Assembly: GCA_031276985.1 (NCBI GenBank)
Contig: JAISMA010000178.1
Coordinates: forward strand, 1-13,157
Reading direction: 5' to 3'
DNA: 13,157 nt
From: Helicobacteraceae bacterium
Lineage (GTDB): Bacteria > Campylobacterota > Campylobacteria > Campylobacterales > SZUA-545
Position 1 is the first letter of the stretch. Each line of letters opens with the position of its first letter. The notes under the pieces are model-generated. The model was not told the DNA's origin and ran no database searches. It worked only from the letters and a program-made list of their open reading frames with translations. The position numbers were made by a program, and so were the translations under genes. Of this stretch, positions 6,261 to 13,157 are shown one piece after another.

Positions 6261-7061
6261 TTATTTTTCGTAGCGGATTAGCGCCCAAGCGTTATTGCGA
6301 AAAGAGGGCGATCGCCCTTCGCTTACGCATCGATCGTAATAAGCGGCGGCGCGATCGATCTCCTCGTTTTTTAAGCCGTCGAACGATTCCGCGATCGCCT
6401 CGATAAAAGCCTCTTTCGTACTCGGCGGCGCGTTTTGTAAATCGCCGACGGGCGCGAAATCGACTTTTGCGTAAATGCCCGCCGCGAATAGTATGTTGAG
6501 AATATAAATATAATCGGGGCGCGGAATAATTTCGCGTCCAATAGCGCTCAACAACTCGTCGCTCCAAAAACTCGCGCCGACTTTTGCCGTGATATAGACG
6601 GCTTTTTTGGCGCGCGCGTCGATATTTTTCAAAACGTGCTCCATATCGCTTACTTCCATGCAACGCGAAGCTAAAACTATATCGCATATCGGAACGCCGC
6701 TCCAATCGCCTTCAATATCGGCTTGAAAACTTTCGATATTGGTCGCTCCTATTTCCGCTTGACGTTCTCTTAGCAAAGCGAGCATGGCGGGCGAAAAATC
6801 AAAGGCGTAAACTTTCTGTAGCGACGGCGCGAAATCAAAGCAAAAACTGCCCGCGCCGCAACCGATTTCAAGTAAAGTTTGCGCGCCGTTTAGATCGATT
6901 TTGCTTCTAATAAAATCGTTGTACAAGCCCGCGCCGCGCATTCTCGGTCCCATTTTGGCGGCGCGTTTATCCCAATCTTCGGCTTTCATAGCGTTAGCGC
7001 CGCAAAGCGCCTTGTGCGATCGGTAAAGCGCGCCGAAATCTATTTCGTCTATTCGTTGCAT
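6261..7061 (-). CDS. Class I SAM-dependent methyltransferase, substrate unknown
   Basis: The 266-residue cytoplasmic protein has the Rossmann-type methyltransferase core. Motif I is LLEIGCGAG at residues 63-71, which binds SAM. The acidic strand-2 motif VYAFDFSPAML is near 85-95, then FQADIEGDW near 112, and the post-motif DIVLASRCMEV near 125-135. The N-terminal 50 residues (DWDKRAAKMGPRM) resemble small-molecule methyltransferases, but I cannot identify the substrate. The ATG at 7061 has an AAAGGCGGA ribosome-binding site about 7 nt upstream. It follows mqnC by 62 nt on the same strand, so it may be co-transcribed, but the gap holds a 20-bp AT-rich palindrome and possible -10 boxes. A role in menaquinone methylation is possible by position only; the sequence does not show the UbiE signature. 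Confidence 0.8.
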   Translation of the reverse strand: MQRIDEIDFGALYRSHKALCGANAMKAEDWDKRAAKMGPRMRGAGLYNDFIRSKIDLNGAQTLLEIGCGAGSFCFDFAPSLQKVYAFDFSPAMLALLRERQAEIGATNIESFQADIEGDWSGVPICDIVLASRCMEVSDMEHVLKNIDARAKKAVYITAKVGASFWSDELLSAIGREIIPRPDYIYILNILFAAGIYAKVDFAPVGDLQNAPPSTKEAFIEAIAESFDGLKNEEIDRAAAYYDRCVSEGRSPSFRNNAWALIRYEK

Positions 7062-7080
7062 ATTTTTGTCCGCCTTTGCT

Positions 7081-7100
7081 TTATATTATCGGCAATATAA
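7081..7100. promoter_or_regulatory. AT-rich 20-bp inverted repeat before the methyltransferase gene
   Basis: TTATATT-ATCGGC-AATATAA is a perfect inverted repeat with 7-bp arms, 19 nt upstream of the methyltransferase ATG. It is the most AT-rich spot around and could hold a promoter or an operator. The function is a guess. Confidence 0.3.
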
Positions 7101-7123
7101 CGCGCCGATCGCTAAAACGTTGA

Positions 7124-8158
7124 TTAAAAAGTTCGCAACCTTGTATATCGCGTGTTGCGTTGCGCGGGTATTTCGCCCACGCCTTTGATAAGATTTACCA
7201 TTTCATCGGTAAGCATAGAGTGCGAGCAACCCGTAGCGGCTACGACGTTTTCTTCCATCATCGTGCTGCCAAGATCGTTCGCGCCGAAGCGAAGCGCGAG
7301 TTGCCCTATATACGCGCCCTGCGTAACCCAGCTTGATTGAATGTTGGCGAAGTTATCCAGATACAATCTCGAAAGCGCCAAAAGCCGCAGATAGCGATTG
7401 GGGCTTTGCTTGGTCAGATCGGGACGGACGCGCTGTAAAGGCGTGCGATCGGGCTGATAACTCCACAAAATAAAAGCGGTAAAGCCGCCCGTTTTATCCT
7501 GCTGAACGCGCAGGCTTTCCAGATGATCGACGATCTCCTCGTCGCTTTCGCCAAGCCCGAAAACCATTGTCGCGCTTGTCGTCATGCCGATTTCGTGCGC
7601 CTCGCCGTGAATGCGTAGCCAATCTGCGGCGCTTACTTTATTCGGGCTGACGTATGATCGCACCCGATCGCTTAATATCTCCGCGCCCGCGCCCGGCATA
7701 GATTGCATGCCGCGATCTTTTAACCGCGTCAAAACCTCTTTGGTCGAAAGATGGCTGATTTTGGCGATATAGGCGATCTCCACAGCCGAAAAGCCGTGAA
7801 TGTCGATCGACGGAAAAGTCGCGTGAATATGATCGACGAGATTTTCGTAGTAGTCGATAGCCAAACGCGGATGAACGCCGCCTTGAAACAAAATCTGCGT
7901 GCCGCCAATCGCCAGCAACTCCTCGATTTTGCGATCGATAACTTCGTACGGCAGGATATAGCCCTCTTTGTCGCGTTCCGAGACGTGAAAGGCGCAGAAT
8001 TTGCAGCCGATATGACAGATATTGGTATAGTTTATGTTGCGATCTATAACGAAAGTCGTTACGCGATCGGGATGCAACGCGCGTTTTCGCTCCAGCGCCG
8101 CCGCGCCCAAAGCGTTTAGATCGTCGTTTATAATTGTTAGCGCTTGAGATTTATTCAT
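7124..8158 (-). CDS. mqnC: Cyclic dehypoxanthinyl futalosine synthase (radical SAM, menaquinone pathway)
   Basis: MqnC cyclises dehypoxanthine futalosine in the futalosine route to menaquinone, the respiratory quinone route used by Campylobacterota. From the ATG at 8158 the product has 344 residues. The 4Fe-4S motif CxxxCxxC is at Cys48, 52 and 55 (NICHIGCKFCAFH). It is followed by GGTQILFQGGVHP, the MqnC-like SMPGAGAEIL segment, TTSATMVFGLGE and QDKTGGFTAFI. These favour MqnC over the related MqnE. An in-frame TTG at 8164 lies within the -10 box and is an unlikely start. No Shine-Dalgarno precedes the ATG, and TATAAT ends 5 nt before it, so a leaderless or very short-leader mRNA is likely. 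It is divergent from the GGDEF-cvpA-fur operon and upstream of the methyltransferase. Confidence 0.92.
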   Translation of the reverse strand: MNKSQALTIINDDLNALGAAALERKRALHPDRVTTFVIDRNINYTNICHIGCKFCAFHVSERDKEGYILPYEVIDRKIEELLAIGGTQILFQGGVHPRLAIDYYENLVDHIHATFPSIDIHGFSAVEIAYIAKISHLSTKEVLTRLKDRGMQSMPGAGAEILSDRVRSYVSPNKVSAADWLRIHGEAHEIGMTTSATMVFGLGESDEEIVDHLESLRVQQDKTGGFTAFILWSYQPDRTPLQRVRPDLTKQSPNRYLRLLALSRLYLDNFANIQSSWVTQGAYIGQLALRFGANDLGSTMMEENVVAATGCSHSMLTDEMVNLIKGVGEIPAQRNTRYTRLRTF

Positions 8159-8163
8159 AAGCA

Positions 8164-8185
8164 ATTATAGATAAATGAGTATAAT
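8164..8185. promoter_or_regulatory. Compact divergent promoter region, mqnC and GGDEF-cvpA-fur-lysS-glyA operon
   Basis: On the minus strand TATAAT lies at 8169-8164, five bases before the mqnC ATG. On the plus strand TATAAT lies at 8180-8185. A second minus-strand box, TATACT at 8183-8178, overlaps the plus box. Each promoter would have its -35 zone inside the opposite transcription unit; neither shows a clear -35 box. The two polymerases could hardly bind together, so expression of the two units may be linked. The plus-strand start near 8192 implies a translation start downstream of it. Confidence 0.55.
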
Positions 8186-8215
8186 TTGAGCTTTAGCGAA
8201 CAAAAGGAAGCGTTG

Positions 8216-9151
8216 GTGGCTACGATTGAAGTTGGCAAGATAGCCAAAGATATTTCGCGCGAAGCGTTGGCGGCGCTTGAAAAAACCGACACGCCCGCGT
8301 TGCCGCCGTATTACGCTATGGCGTTTTCGGACGCGGCGCGCAAACGCGGATCAAACGAGCAAAGCGAGCGATATTTGCGTCTTGACGACGAATCTATGCG
8401 CGAACATCGCCTTGAAGAGTCGTTTCTCTTTGCGCGAAAGGCGTTAAACGAGTACGCAAACAGCGTCGGAAGGCTAAAAAATCGGGAGAACGCGCTTGAT
8501 TTAAGCAAGCTGGAAGCGGACGAGATCAGCGCCGTTTTTGCGGACGAGATCAAATCTTACGTGGACGCCGTCGCCCGCGAAACGCGCAAAGCCGAAGCGT
8601 CGATCGGCGCTTTGGAAGGCGAGCTTGGCGTTATCGAAGCGCAAAGTTTTGTCGATCCGCTCACTCGCCTAAGAACGCCCGCGATACTAAAATATCAGCT
8701 TGAGCGGATCTTGCAAATTGGTCTGAACCGCGATCTCGATCTGTGGATCGCGCTTTTTGCGATCGACGATTACGCGCAAATAAAAGAGGAATACGGCTAT
8801 ATGGTCGCGGAAAAAATCCTGCTTTTTACGGCCAAAAGTTTGCTGGGGACGCTTAGAAGCGATAACCGCGTCTATCGCTACAACGAAGATTGGCAAAACG
8901 AGAGCGTATTCTGCGCCGTGTTCAATCGCGCCGACAAACAAGGCGCGCTTCTTGCGACGGAGCGCGTTCGATCGCGTATAGAGGCGAGCAAACTCGTGTA
9001 TAACGAGAAGATCATAAGCGTAACGGTAAGCGCCGCGCTGTCGCCTCATCGCGCGGGCGACGACGAAAAAACGATCCGCGATCGCGCCGAGAAAACCCTA
9101 TCCAAAGCGTTATCTCAAGGCAAAAACGCGATAATCGTTTATGAAAATTAG
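8216..9151 (+). CDS. Degenerate GGDEF-domain protein
   Basis: The C-terminal half, about residues 143-311, follows the GGDEF fold: DPLTRLRTPAIL, LFAIDDYAQIKEEYGYMVAEKIL, VYRY, ISVTVSAALS and a final KALSQGKNAI. The signature loop after VYRY, where GGDEF should be, reads NEDWQNESVF near residue 223, so diguanylate cyclase activity is unlikely. The N-terminal 140 residues are helical and charged with no known domain and no membrane segment, so a cytoplasmic protein is expected. I chose GTG at 8216. AAGGAAG at 8204-8210 is well spaced, and the earlier TTG at 8186 directly abuts the -10 box and would lie upstream of the transcript start. TTG 8213 is an alternative. cvpA follows after 8 nt. It may bind c-di-GMP or act through protein contacts. 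Confidence 0.78.
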   Translation: MATIEVGKIAKDISREALAALEKTDTPALPPYYAMAFSDAARKRGSNEQSERYLRLDDESMREHRLEESFLFARKALNEYANSVGRLKNRENALDLSKLEADEISAVFADEIKSYVDAVARETRKAEASIGALEGELGVIEAQSFVDPLTRLRTPAILKYQLERILQIGLNRDLDLWIALFAIDDYAQIKEEYGYMVAEKILLFTAKSLLGTLRSDNRVYRYNEDWQNESVFCAVFNRADKQGALLATERVRSRIEASKLVYNEKIISVTVSAALSPHRAGDDEKTIRDRAEKTLSKALSQGKNAIIVYEN

Positions 9152-9159
9152 GAGTTGAA

Positions 9160-10005
9160 ATGTCGTATCATTGGCTGGATATAGTCGTTTTGGTTTTGAT
9201 CGCCCTTTTGGGCATACAGGGGATTTTGCGCGGCGCTATTAGGGAGCTGTTTGGTCTTTTGGGCATAGGCTTGGGCATTTTTCTAGGCACGCGCTTCGCG
9301 TCCGAAGTTGGCAAATGGGCGTCCGATCGCTCGTTTCAGTTTTCAAGCGAAACCGCCACAAAACTCGCGGGTTTTTTGCTTATATTCCTGATCGTCTGGG
9401 CGATATGTTTTGTGATCGGGCTTTGGCTTTCCAAACGGCTTAGAAAAAAAGAGAGCGCGACGAGATTAGTCGTTATCTGGCTGGATCGACTATTTGGCTT
9501 TCTAATCTGCGGCGGCAAGATATACATTATATTAGCGACGATTGTCTTTGCCGTAAGCCAAATAAACGCGGTTGCGAAATGGGCGGACGAAAATCTAGGA
9601 AGCAGCTTTATGTACAAGCCGCTGAAAGCTACGGGCGGCTTTTTAGCCAAACTCGATCCAAGCAAAGCGGTTGAGGAGACGCAGAAAAAAGTGGAGGAGA
9701 TAACGCGGACAGCCGTAGAAAAAGTTAAAACGGTCGACTCTGGGTTTCCCGACGCAAACGCCACGGCGTTGGAAGCGTTGGAAAACAACGCGACGCGGGC
9801 GCTTGTCGAGATAAAACAGGCGATCGCCGAAAACAACGAAAGCGACGCGGCGACGCAAACGATCGCCGCCGAAACGACCGAAGCGCAATCAAAAACCGTA
9901 GACAACAACGCGACGCAAACGATCGCGGACAACGGCGCGCCGATCGCGCCGCAAAACGCAAAAACCGAAAACAACGAAAGCGAGGACAAGCAAAATGCAA
10001 AATAA
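9160..10005 (+). CDS. cvpA: CvpA family membrane protein with long acidic C-terminal tail
   Basis: CvpA proteins are inner-membrane proteins named for a role in colicin V production; their general function is unclear. This 281-residue product has four predicted membrane segments at about residues 5-25, 27-43, 66-88 and 108-130, including the family-like RGAIRELFGLLGIGLGIFLG. The core ends near 170. The remaining 110 residues form a hydrophilic, low-complexity tail rich in Asn, Ala, Thr and Glu, with recurring NNAT and ATQTIA words, longer than in typical family members. GGAGTTGAA before the ATG is the ribosome-binding site, 8 nt after the GGDEF gene. The end overlaps fur by 11 nt. The order cvpA-fur-lysS-glyA matches Campylobacter. 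Confidence 0.88.
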   Translation: MSYHWLDIVVLVLIALLGIQGILRGAIRELFGLLGIGLGIFLGTRFASEVGKWASDRSFQFSSETATKLAGFLLIFLIVWAICFVIGLWLSKRLRKKESATRLVVIWLDRLFGFLICGGKIYIILATIVFAVSQINAVAKWADENLGSSFMYKPLKATGGFLAKLDPSKAVEETQKKVEEITRTAVEKVKTVDSGFPDANATALEALENNATRALVEIKQAIAENNESDAATQTIAAETTEAQSKTVDNNATQTIADNGAPIAPQNAKTENNESEDKQNAK

Positions 10006-10459
10006 AAATCAAACGGGCTTCGACGAAGCGCTGGAGCGGTTTGTCAAAATCCTGAAAGACAACGATCTCAAATACACCTTTCAGCGCGAAGTCATATTAA
10101 GGGCGATCGTAGCGAGCGATTCGCACTTTATACCCGAAGAGCTAAAGCTCAAACTCTCAAAAGAGTACGGATGTCCGCATATTGGCACGGCTACGATCTA
10201 TCGCACGCTTTCGCTTTTGGAAGAAGCGGGGATCGTTACCAGCGTCAGTTTCGGCGCAAACGGCAAGAAATACGAATACGGCTTAAAAGCGCACCACGAT
10301 CACATGATATGCGATCGTTGCGGCAAGATGATCGAGTTTATCGACGAGGAGATAGAAAATCGCCAAAAAGAGATCGCCGCTTTGCATGGATTTAAGATTG
10401 TTAATCACGCTATGCAACTGCGCGGAATATGCAAAGAATGCCTTCAGGAGCAGCGTTGA
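9995..10459 (+). CDS. fur: Ferric uptake regulator
   Basis: Fur is the iron-responsive dimeric DNA-binding repressor of iron uptake genes. The 154-residue product has the winged-helix region around residues 25-80 with ATIYRTLSLLEEAGIV as recognition segment. It then has HHDHMICDRCGKMIEF near 97-112, which supplies metal-binding His residues and the first CxxC. The second Cys pair is GICKEC near the C-terminus. The four-cysteine structural zinc site is thus present. GAGGA lies 8 nt before the ATG inside cvpA. The stop overlaps the lysS TTG start. PerR is possible within the superfamily, but the lysS-glyA neighbours and the 25-residue N-terminal extension favour Fur. I see no clear Fur box in the upstream promoter region. 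Confidence 0.92.
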   Translation: MQNKNQTGFDEALERFVKILKDNDLKYTFQREVILRAIVASDSHFIPEELKLKLSKEYGCPHIGTATIYRTLSLLEEAGIVTSVSFGANGKKYEYGLKAHHDHMICDRCGKMIEFIDEEIENRQKEIAALHGFKIVNHAMQLRGICKECLQEQR

Positions 10460-11946
10460 TTCCAGATTTTAACGAGTATGTAAAAGCGCGGGTCGACAAA
10501 TTAGCGCGTTTAAGAGAGCTTGGCAAAAACCCTTATGAAAACCGCGTTAAACGCGATCTAAGCGCCGCCGAGTTCAGGCAAAAACACGCGGGGTTGCTTG
10601 AAGGCGGCGAACGGGACGAAAACGCGATCTTTAGCGTCGCGGGGCGCGTTAAATTATTGCGGATTATGGGCAAAGCGGCGTTTGCCACAATCGAGGATCA
10701 AAGCGGCGCTTTGCAACTGTTTTTGTCCAAAAGCGAGATTGACGAATACGACGAAATCAAAAAACTACTCGACGTCGGCGATATTGTGCAATCAAGCGGT
10801 TACGGCTTCGTTACGAAAACGGGCGAGTTGAGCGTTCACGCAAAATCGATCGAGATTCTAACCAAGTCGATTCGCCCGCTTCCGGAGAAATTCCACGGCG
10901 TTCAGGACGCGGAGCTTAGATCGCGGCGGCGATACCTTGATCTGATTATGAACCCTAGCGCGCGCGATAACTTTGCCCTGCGAAGCAAAATCGTCTCGCA
11001 AACGCGCAATTTTTTTGAAAGCAACGGTTTTTTGGAGGTGGAAACCCCCATGCTTCATCCGATTCCCGGCGGCGCGAACGCCAAGCCGTTTGTAACGCGC
11101 CATAACGCGCTTGGCGTAGATCGCTACCTGCGCGTCGCGCCCGAACTGTATTTGAAACGGCTGATCGTGGGCGGATTCGAGGCGATCTACGAGCTTAACC
11201 GCTGCTTTCGCAACGAGGGTATGGATTCAACGCACAATCCCGAATTTACGACAATCGAGTTTTATTGGGCGTATCGCACATACGAAGATCTGATCGTTTT
11301 GACCGAAAAGTTTTTCGCCTCGCTTCGCGCCGCGCTAAACGCGAGCGAGCTTAATTTCAAAGGACACGCGATTAGTTTGAGCGCGCCCTTTGCGCGATAC
11401 GGCTACGACGAGGCGCTAAACAAAATCGGCGGCGTTCCCGTCGAGGCTTTGGAAGATCGCGAAAAACTCGCGGCGATCGCGCGCGAAAACGGCGTAGAGG
11501 TCAAAAGCGAGCATACGATCGGCGCGATCAAGGCGGAGCTATTCGACGCGCTGGTAGAGCGCAAGCTGATAAATCCGACCTTTATCGTCGATTTTCCCAT
11601 CGAGATTTCGCCGCTTGCGAGACGAAACGACAAAAACCCGCGCCTAGCCGATCGCTTCGAGCTTTTCATCGGCGGATACGAGATCGCAAACGGCTTTAGC
11701 GAGCTAAACGATCCAATCGATCAATTCGAGCGCTTCAAAGCGCAAGTCGCCGCGAAAGACGCGGGCGACGAAGAGGGCATGTATATGGACGAAGATTACA
11801 TTACCGCGCTTAGTTACGGCATGCCGCCGACGGCGGGCGAAGGCATTGGCGTCGATCGGCTTACGATGATACTGCTAGGGCTGGATACGATCCGCGAAGC
11901 GCTATTATTTCCCGCTATGAAACAGGAACAAAAGGAAGAAAATTGA
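10456..11946 (+). CDS. lysS: Lysyl-tRNA synthetase, class II
   Basis: LysS charges tRNA-Lys with lysine. The product from TTG 10456 has 496 residues, the usual length. The OB-fold anticodon-binding domain covers about 50-145 (VAGRVKLLRIMGKAAFATIED). Class II motif 1 (FLEVETPML) lies near 195, motif 2 (FRNEGMDSTHNPEFT) near 250-265, and motif 3 (GEGIGVDRLTMIL) near 460-472. An upstream ATG at 10429 is in frame but has no Shine-Dalgarno and would overlap fur by 31 nt. TTG 10456 has AGGAG 5 nt before it and overlaps the fur stop as TTGA, so I chose it. The protein start IPDFNEYVKARVDKL then fits the family N-terminus. It is coupled to glyA by another TTGA overlap. Confidence 0.95.
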   Translation: MIPDFNEYVKARVDKLARLRELGKNPYENRVKRDLSAAEFRQKHAGLLEGGERDENAIFSVAGRVKLLRIMGKAAFATIEDQSGALQLFLSKSEIDEYDEIKKLLDVGDIVQSSGYGFVTKTGELSVHAKSIEILTKSIRPLPEKFHGVQDAELRSRRRYLDLIMNPSARDNFALRSKIVSQTRNFFESNGFLEVETPMLHPIPGGANAKPFVTRHNALGVDRYLRVAPELYLKRLIVGGFEAIYELNRCFRNEGMDSTHNPEFTTIEFYWAYRTYEDLIVLTEKFFASLRAALNASELNFKGHAISLSAPFARYGYDEALNKIGGVPVEALEDREKLAAIARENGVEVKSEHTIGAIKAELFDALVERKLINPTFIVDFPIEISPLARRNDKNPRLADRFELFIGGYEIANGFSELNDPIDQFERFKAQVAAKDAGDEEGMYMDEDYITALSYGMPPTAGEGIGVDRLTMILLGLDTIREALLFPAMKQEQKEEN

Positions 11947-13157
11947 GCTATTTAGAAAAAGAAGACGCCGCGATCTTTGGCTGGATCGCAAAAGAGCTGG
12001 AGCGCCAAAACGATCATCTGGAGATGATCGCGAGCGAAAACTACACTTTCCCCGCCGTTATGGAAGCTATGGGTTCGGTTCTGACCAACAAATACGCCGA
12101 GGGTTATCCGCGCAAACGCTATTACGGCGGTTGCGAATTTGTCGACGAGATCGAACAAATCGCCGTTGATCGCCTCAAAAAGCTGTTTGGCTGCGAGTTT
12201 GCCAACGTTCAGCCGCATTCGGGCAGCAGCGCCAACGCGGCGGTTTACGCGGCTTTGCTAAAGCCTTACGACAAAATTTTAGGCATGGATTTAAGCCATG
12301 GCGGGCATCTAACGCACGGCGCGAAAGTCAGTTTCAGCGGGCAAAATTACCATAGCTTTTTTTACGGCGTGAATAAAAACGGGCTAATCGATTACGACGA
12401 AGTGGAAAAGATCGCGCTAACCATAAAACCGCAAATCATCGTCGCGGGATTTAGCGCCTATTCAAGAGAGCTTGATTTCGCCCGTTTTCGCGCAATCGCC
12501 GACAAAGCGGGAGCGTATCTGTTTTCGGATATAGCGCACGTGGCGGGATTGGTATGCGCGGGCGAATATCCAAATCCTTTTCCGCACTCGCACATCGTCT
12601 CCACCACGACGCATAAAACCTTGCGCGGACCGCGCGGCGGCGCGATTATGACAAACGACGAGGAGATCGCAAAAAAGATCGACAAAGCGGTTTTTCCGGG
12701 CATGCAGGGCGGACCGCTTATGCATGTGATCGCCGCTAAAGCCGTAGGGTTTGGCTACAACCTAAAACCCGAATGGACGATCTACGCCAAACAGGTTAAA
12801 TCCAACATAAAAACTCTCGCCAAAGTTATACAAAAACGAGGTTATCAGATCGTAAGCGGCGGCACGGACAATCATCTAATTTTGCTTAGCTTTTTGGATC
12901 GCGAATTTAGCGGCAAAGACGCGGATTACGCGCTAGGGCAAGCGGGTATATGCGTCAATAAAAACTCGGTGCCTGGCGAGACGCGCAGCCCGTTTGTTAC
13001 AAGCGGCGTAAGGCTAGGATCGGCGGCTTTGACAAGTCGCGGCATGAAAGAGGACGAATTCGCGTTTATCGGCGAGAAAATAGCCGACGTTTTGGACGAT
13101 ATAACAAACGCGCAAAAAATCGCCGCGATCGCCGAAGAGATTAAAGCGCTTGGACGC
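11943..13157 (+). CDS. glyA: Serine hydroxymethyltransferase (partial, last residues beyond the window)
   Basis: GlyA converts serine and tetrahydrofolate to glycine and 5,10-methylene-tetrahydrofolate with PLP. From TTG 11943 there are exactly 405 open codons to the edge; the family has about 415, so about ten residues are missing. Signatures are LEMIASENYTFPAV near 25, NKYAEGYPRKRYYGG near 50, QPHSGSSANAAVY near 95, DIAHVAGLV near 195, the PLP site TTTHKTLRGPRGG with Lys225, and a C-terminal VTSGVRLGSAALTSRG. AAGGA at 11932-11936 lies 6 nt before TTG, which overlaps the lysS stop as TTGA. No ATG near this point would keep the conserved N-terminus, so the TTG start is well supported. Confidence 0.95.
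   Translation, partial: MSYLEKEDAAIFGWIAKELERQNDHLEMIASENYTFPAVMEAMGSVLTNKYAEGYPRKRYYGGCEFVDEIEQIAVDRLKKLFGCEFANVQPHSGSSANAAVYAALLKPYDKILGMDLSHGGHLTHGAKVSFSGQNYHSFFYGVNKNGLIDYDEVEKIALTIKPQIIVAGFSAYSRELDFARFRAIADKAGAYLFSDIAHVAGLVCAGEYPNPFPHSHIVSTTTHKTLRGPRGGAIMTNDEEIAKKIDKAVFPGMQGGPLMHVIAAKAVGFGYNLKPEWTIYAKQVKSNIKTLAKVIQKRGYQIVSGGTDNHLILLSFLDREFSGKDADYALGQAGICVNKNSVPGETRSPFVTSGVRLGSAALTSRGMKEDEFAFIGEKIADVLDDITNAQKIAAIAEEIKALGR

Noticed and set aside
7124..8158. MqnE (aminodeoxyfutalosine synthase) as identity of the radical-SAM gene
   Set aside because: The GGTQILFQGGVHP, SMPGAGAEIL and QDKTGGFTAFI segments and the length fit MqnC better.
9336..9989. 217-codon minus-strand frame opposite cvpA
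   Set aside because: It is a shadow of cvpA, which has a ribosome-binding site, membrane segments and conserved operon position.
10429..10455. ATG 10429 as lysS start
   Set aside because: It has no Shine-Dalgarno and a 31-nt overlap with fur; TTG 10456 has AGGAG at 5 nt and a TTGA junction.
1..13157. CRISPR array, transposase, integrase or toxin-antitoxin genes
   Set aside because: I looked for regularly spaced repeats and for such protein families and saw none; the only repeats are inside the surface-protein gene and the two remnants.

Overview
The window looks like chromosomal DNA of a Campylobacterota (former Epsilonproteobacteria) bacterium. Two gene orders point there. Block one, rpiB / small coiled-coil membrane protein / apt, matches the Helicobacter pylori order as I recall it. 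Block two, cvpA-fur-lysS-glyA, matches Campylobacter. A radical-SAM enzyme of the futalosine menaquinone route (mqnC) also fits. Base composition is clearly more GC-rich than Campylobacter or Helicobacter, and the palindrome CGATCG is extremely frequent, so this is probably an uncultured or little-studied lineage. I cannot name the species.

Layout. 1-2389 (minus): a tight operon rpiB > coiled-coil membrane protein > apt > trpB, joined by an ATGA overlap, a 10-nt gap and a TGATG overlap. trpB runs off the left edge. 2390-2974: intergenic DNA with a degenerate repeat remnant, then a good promoter and a strong Shine-Dalgarno. 2975-5629 (plus): a large putative surface lipoprotein with GLUG repeats. 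Its 5' part holds nested in-frame repeats and a run of 15 C that sits just before a lipoprotein signal sequence. One base more or less gives a stop within 8 codons, which is the layout of a phase-variable contingency gene. 5630-6260: an inverted repeat, a second repeat remnant, a tRNA-like cloverleaf on the minus strand and a doubtful 53-codon ORF. 6261-8158 (minus): a class I SAM methyltransferase and mqnC. 8159-8215: a compact divergent promoter region. 8216-13157 (plus): an operon of a degenerate GGDEF protein, cvpA, fur, lysS and glyA, the last lacking only its final residues at the right edge.

How the genes fit together. The two flanking blocks are housekeeping: pentose phosphate (rpiB), adenine salvage (apt), tryptophan (trpB), menaquinone (mqnC), iron regulation (fur), lysyl-tRNA charging (lysS) and one-carbon metabolism (glyA). 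The accessory part is 2.39-6.26 kb. It carries the likely switchable surface protein, mobile-repeat remnants on both sides of it, and the tRNA-like sequence. Most of what deserves a second look lies there.
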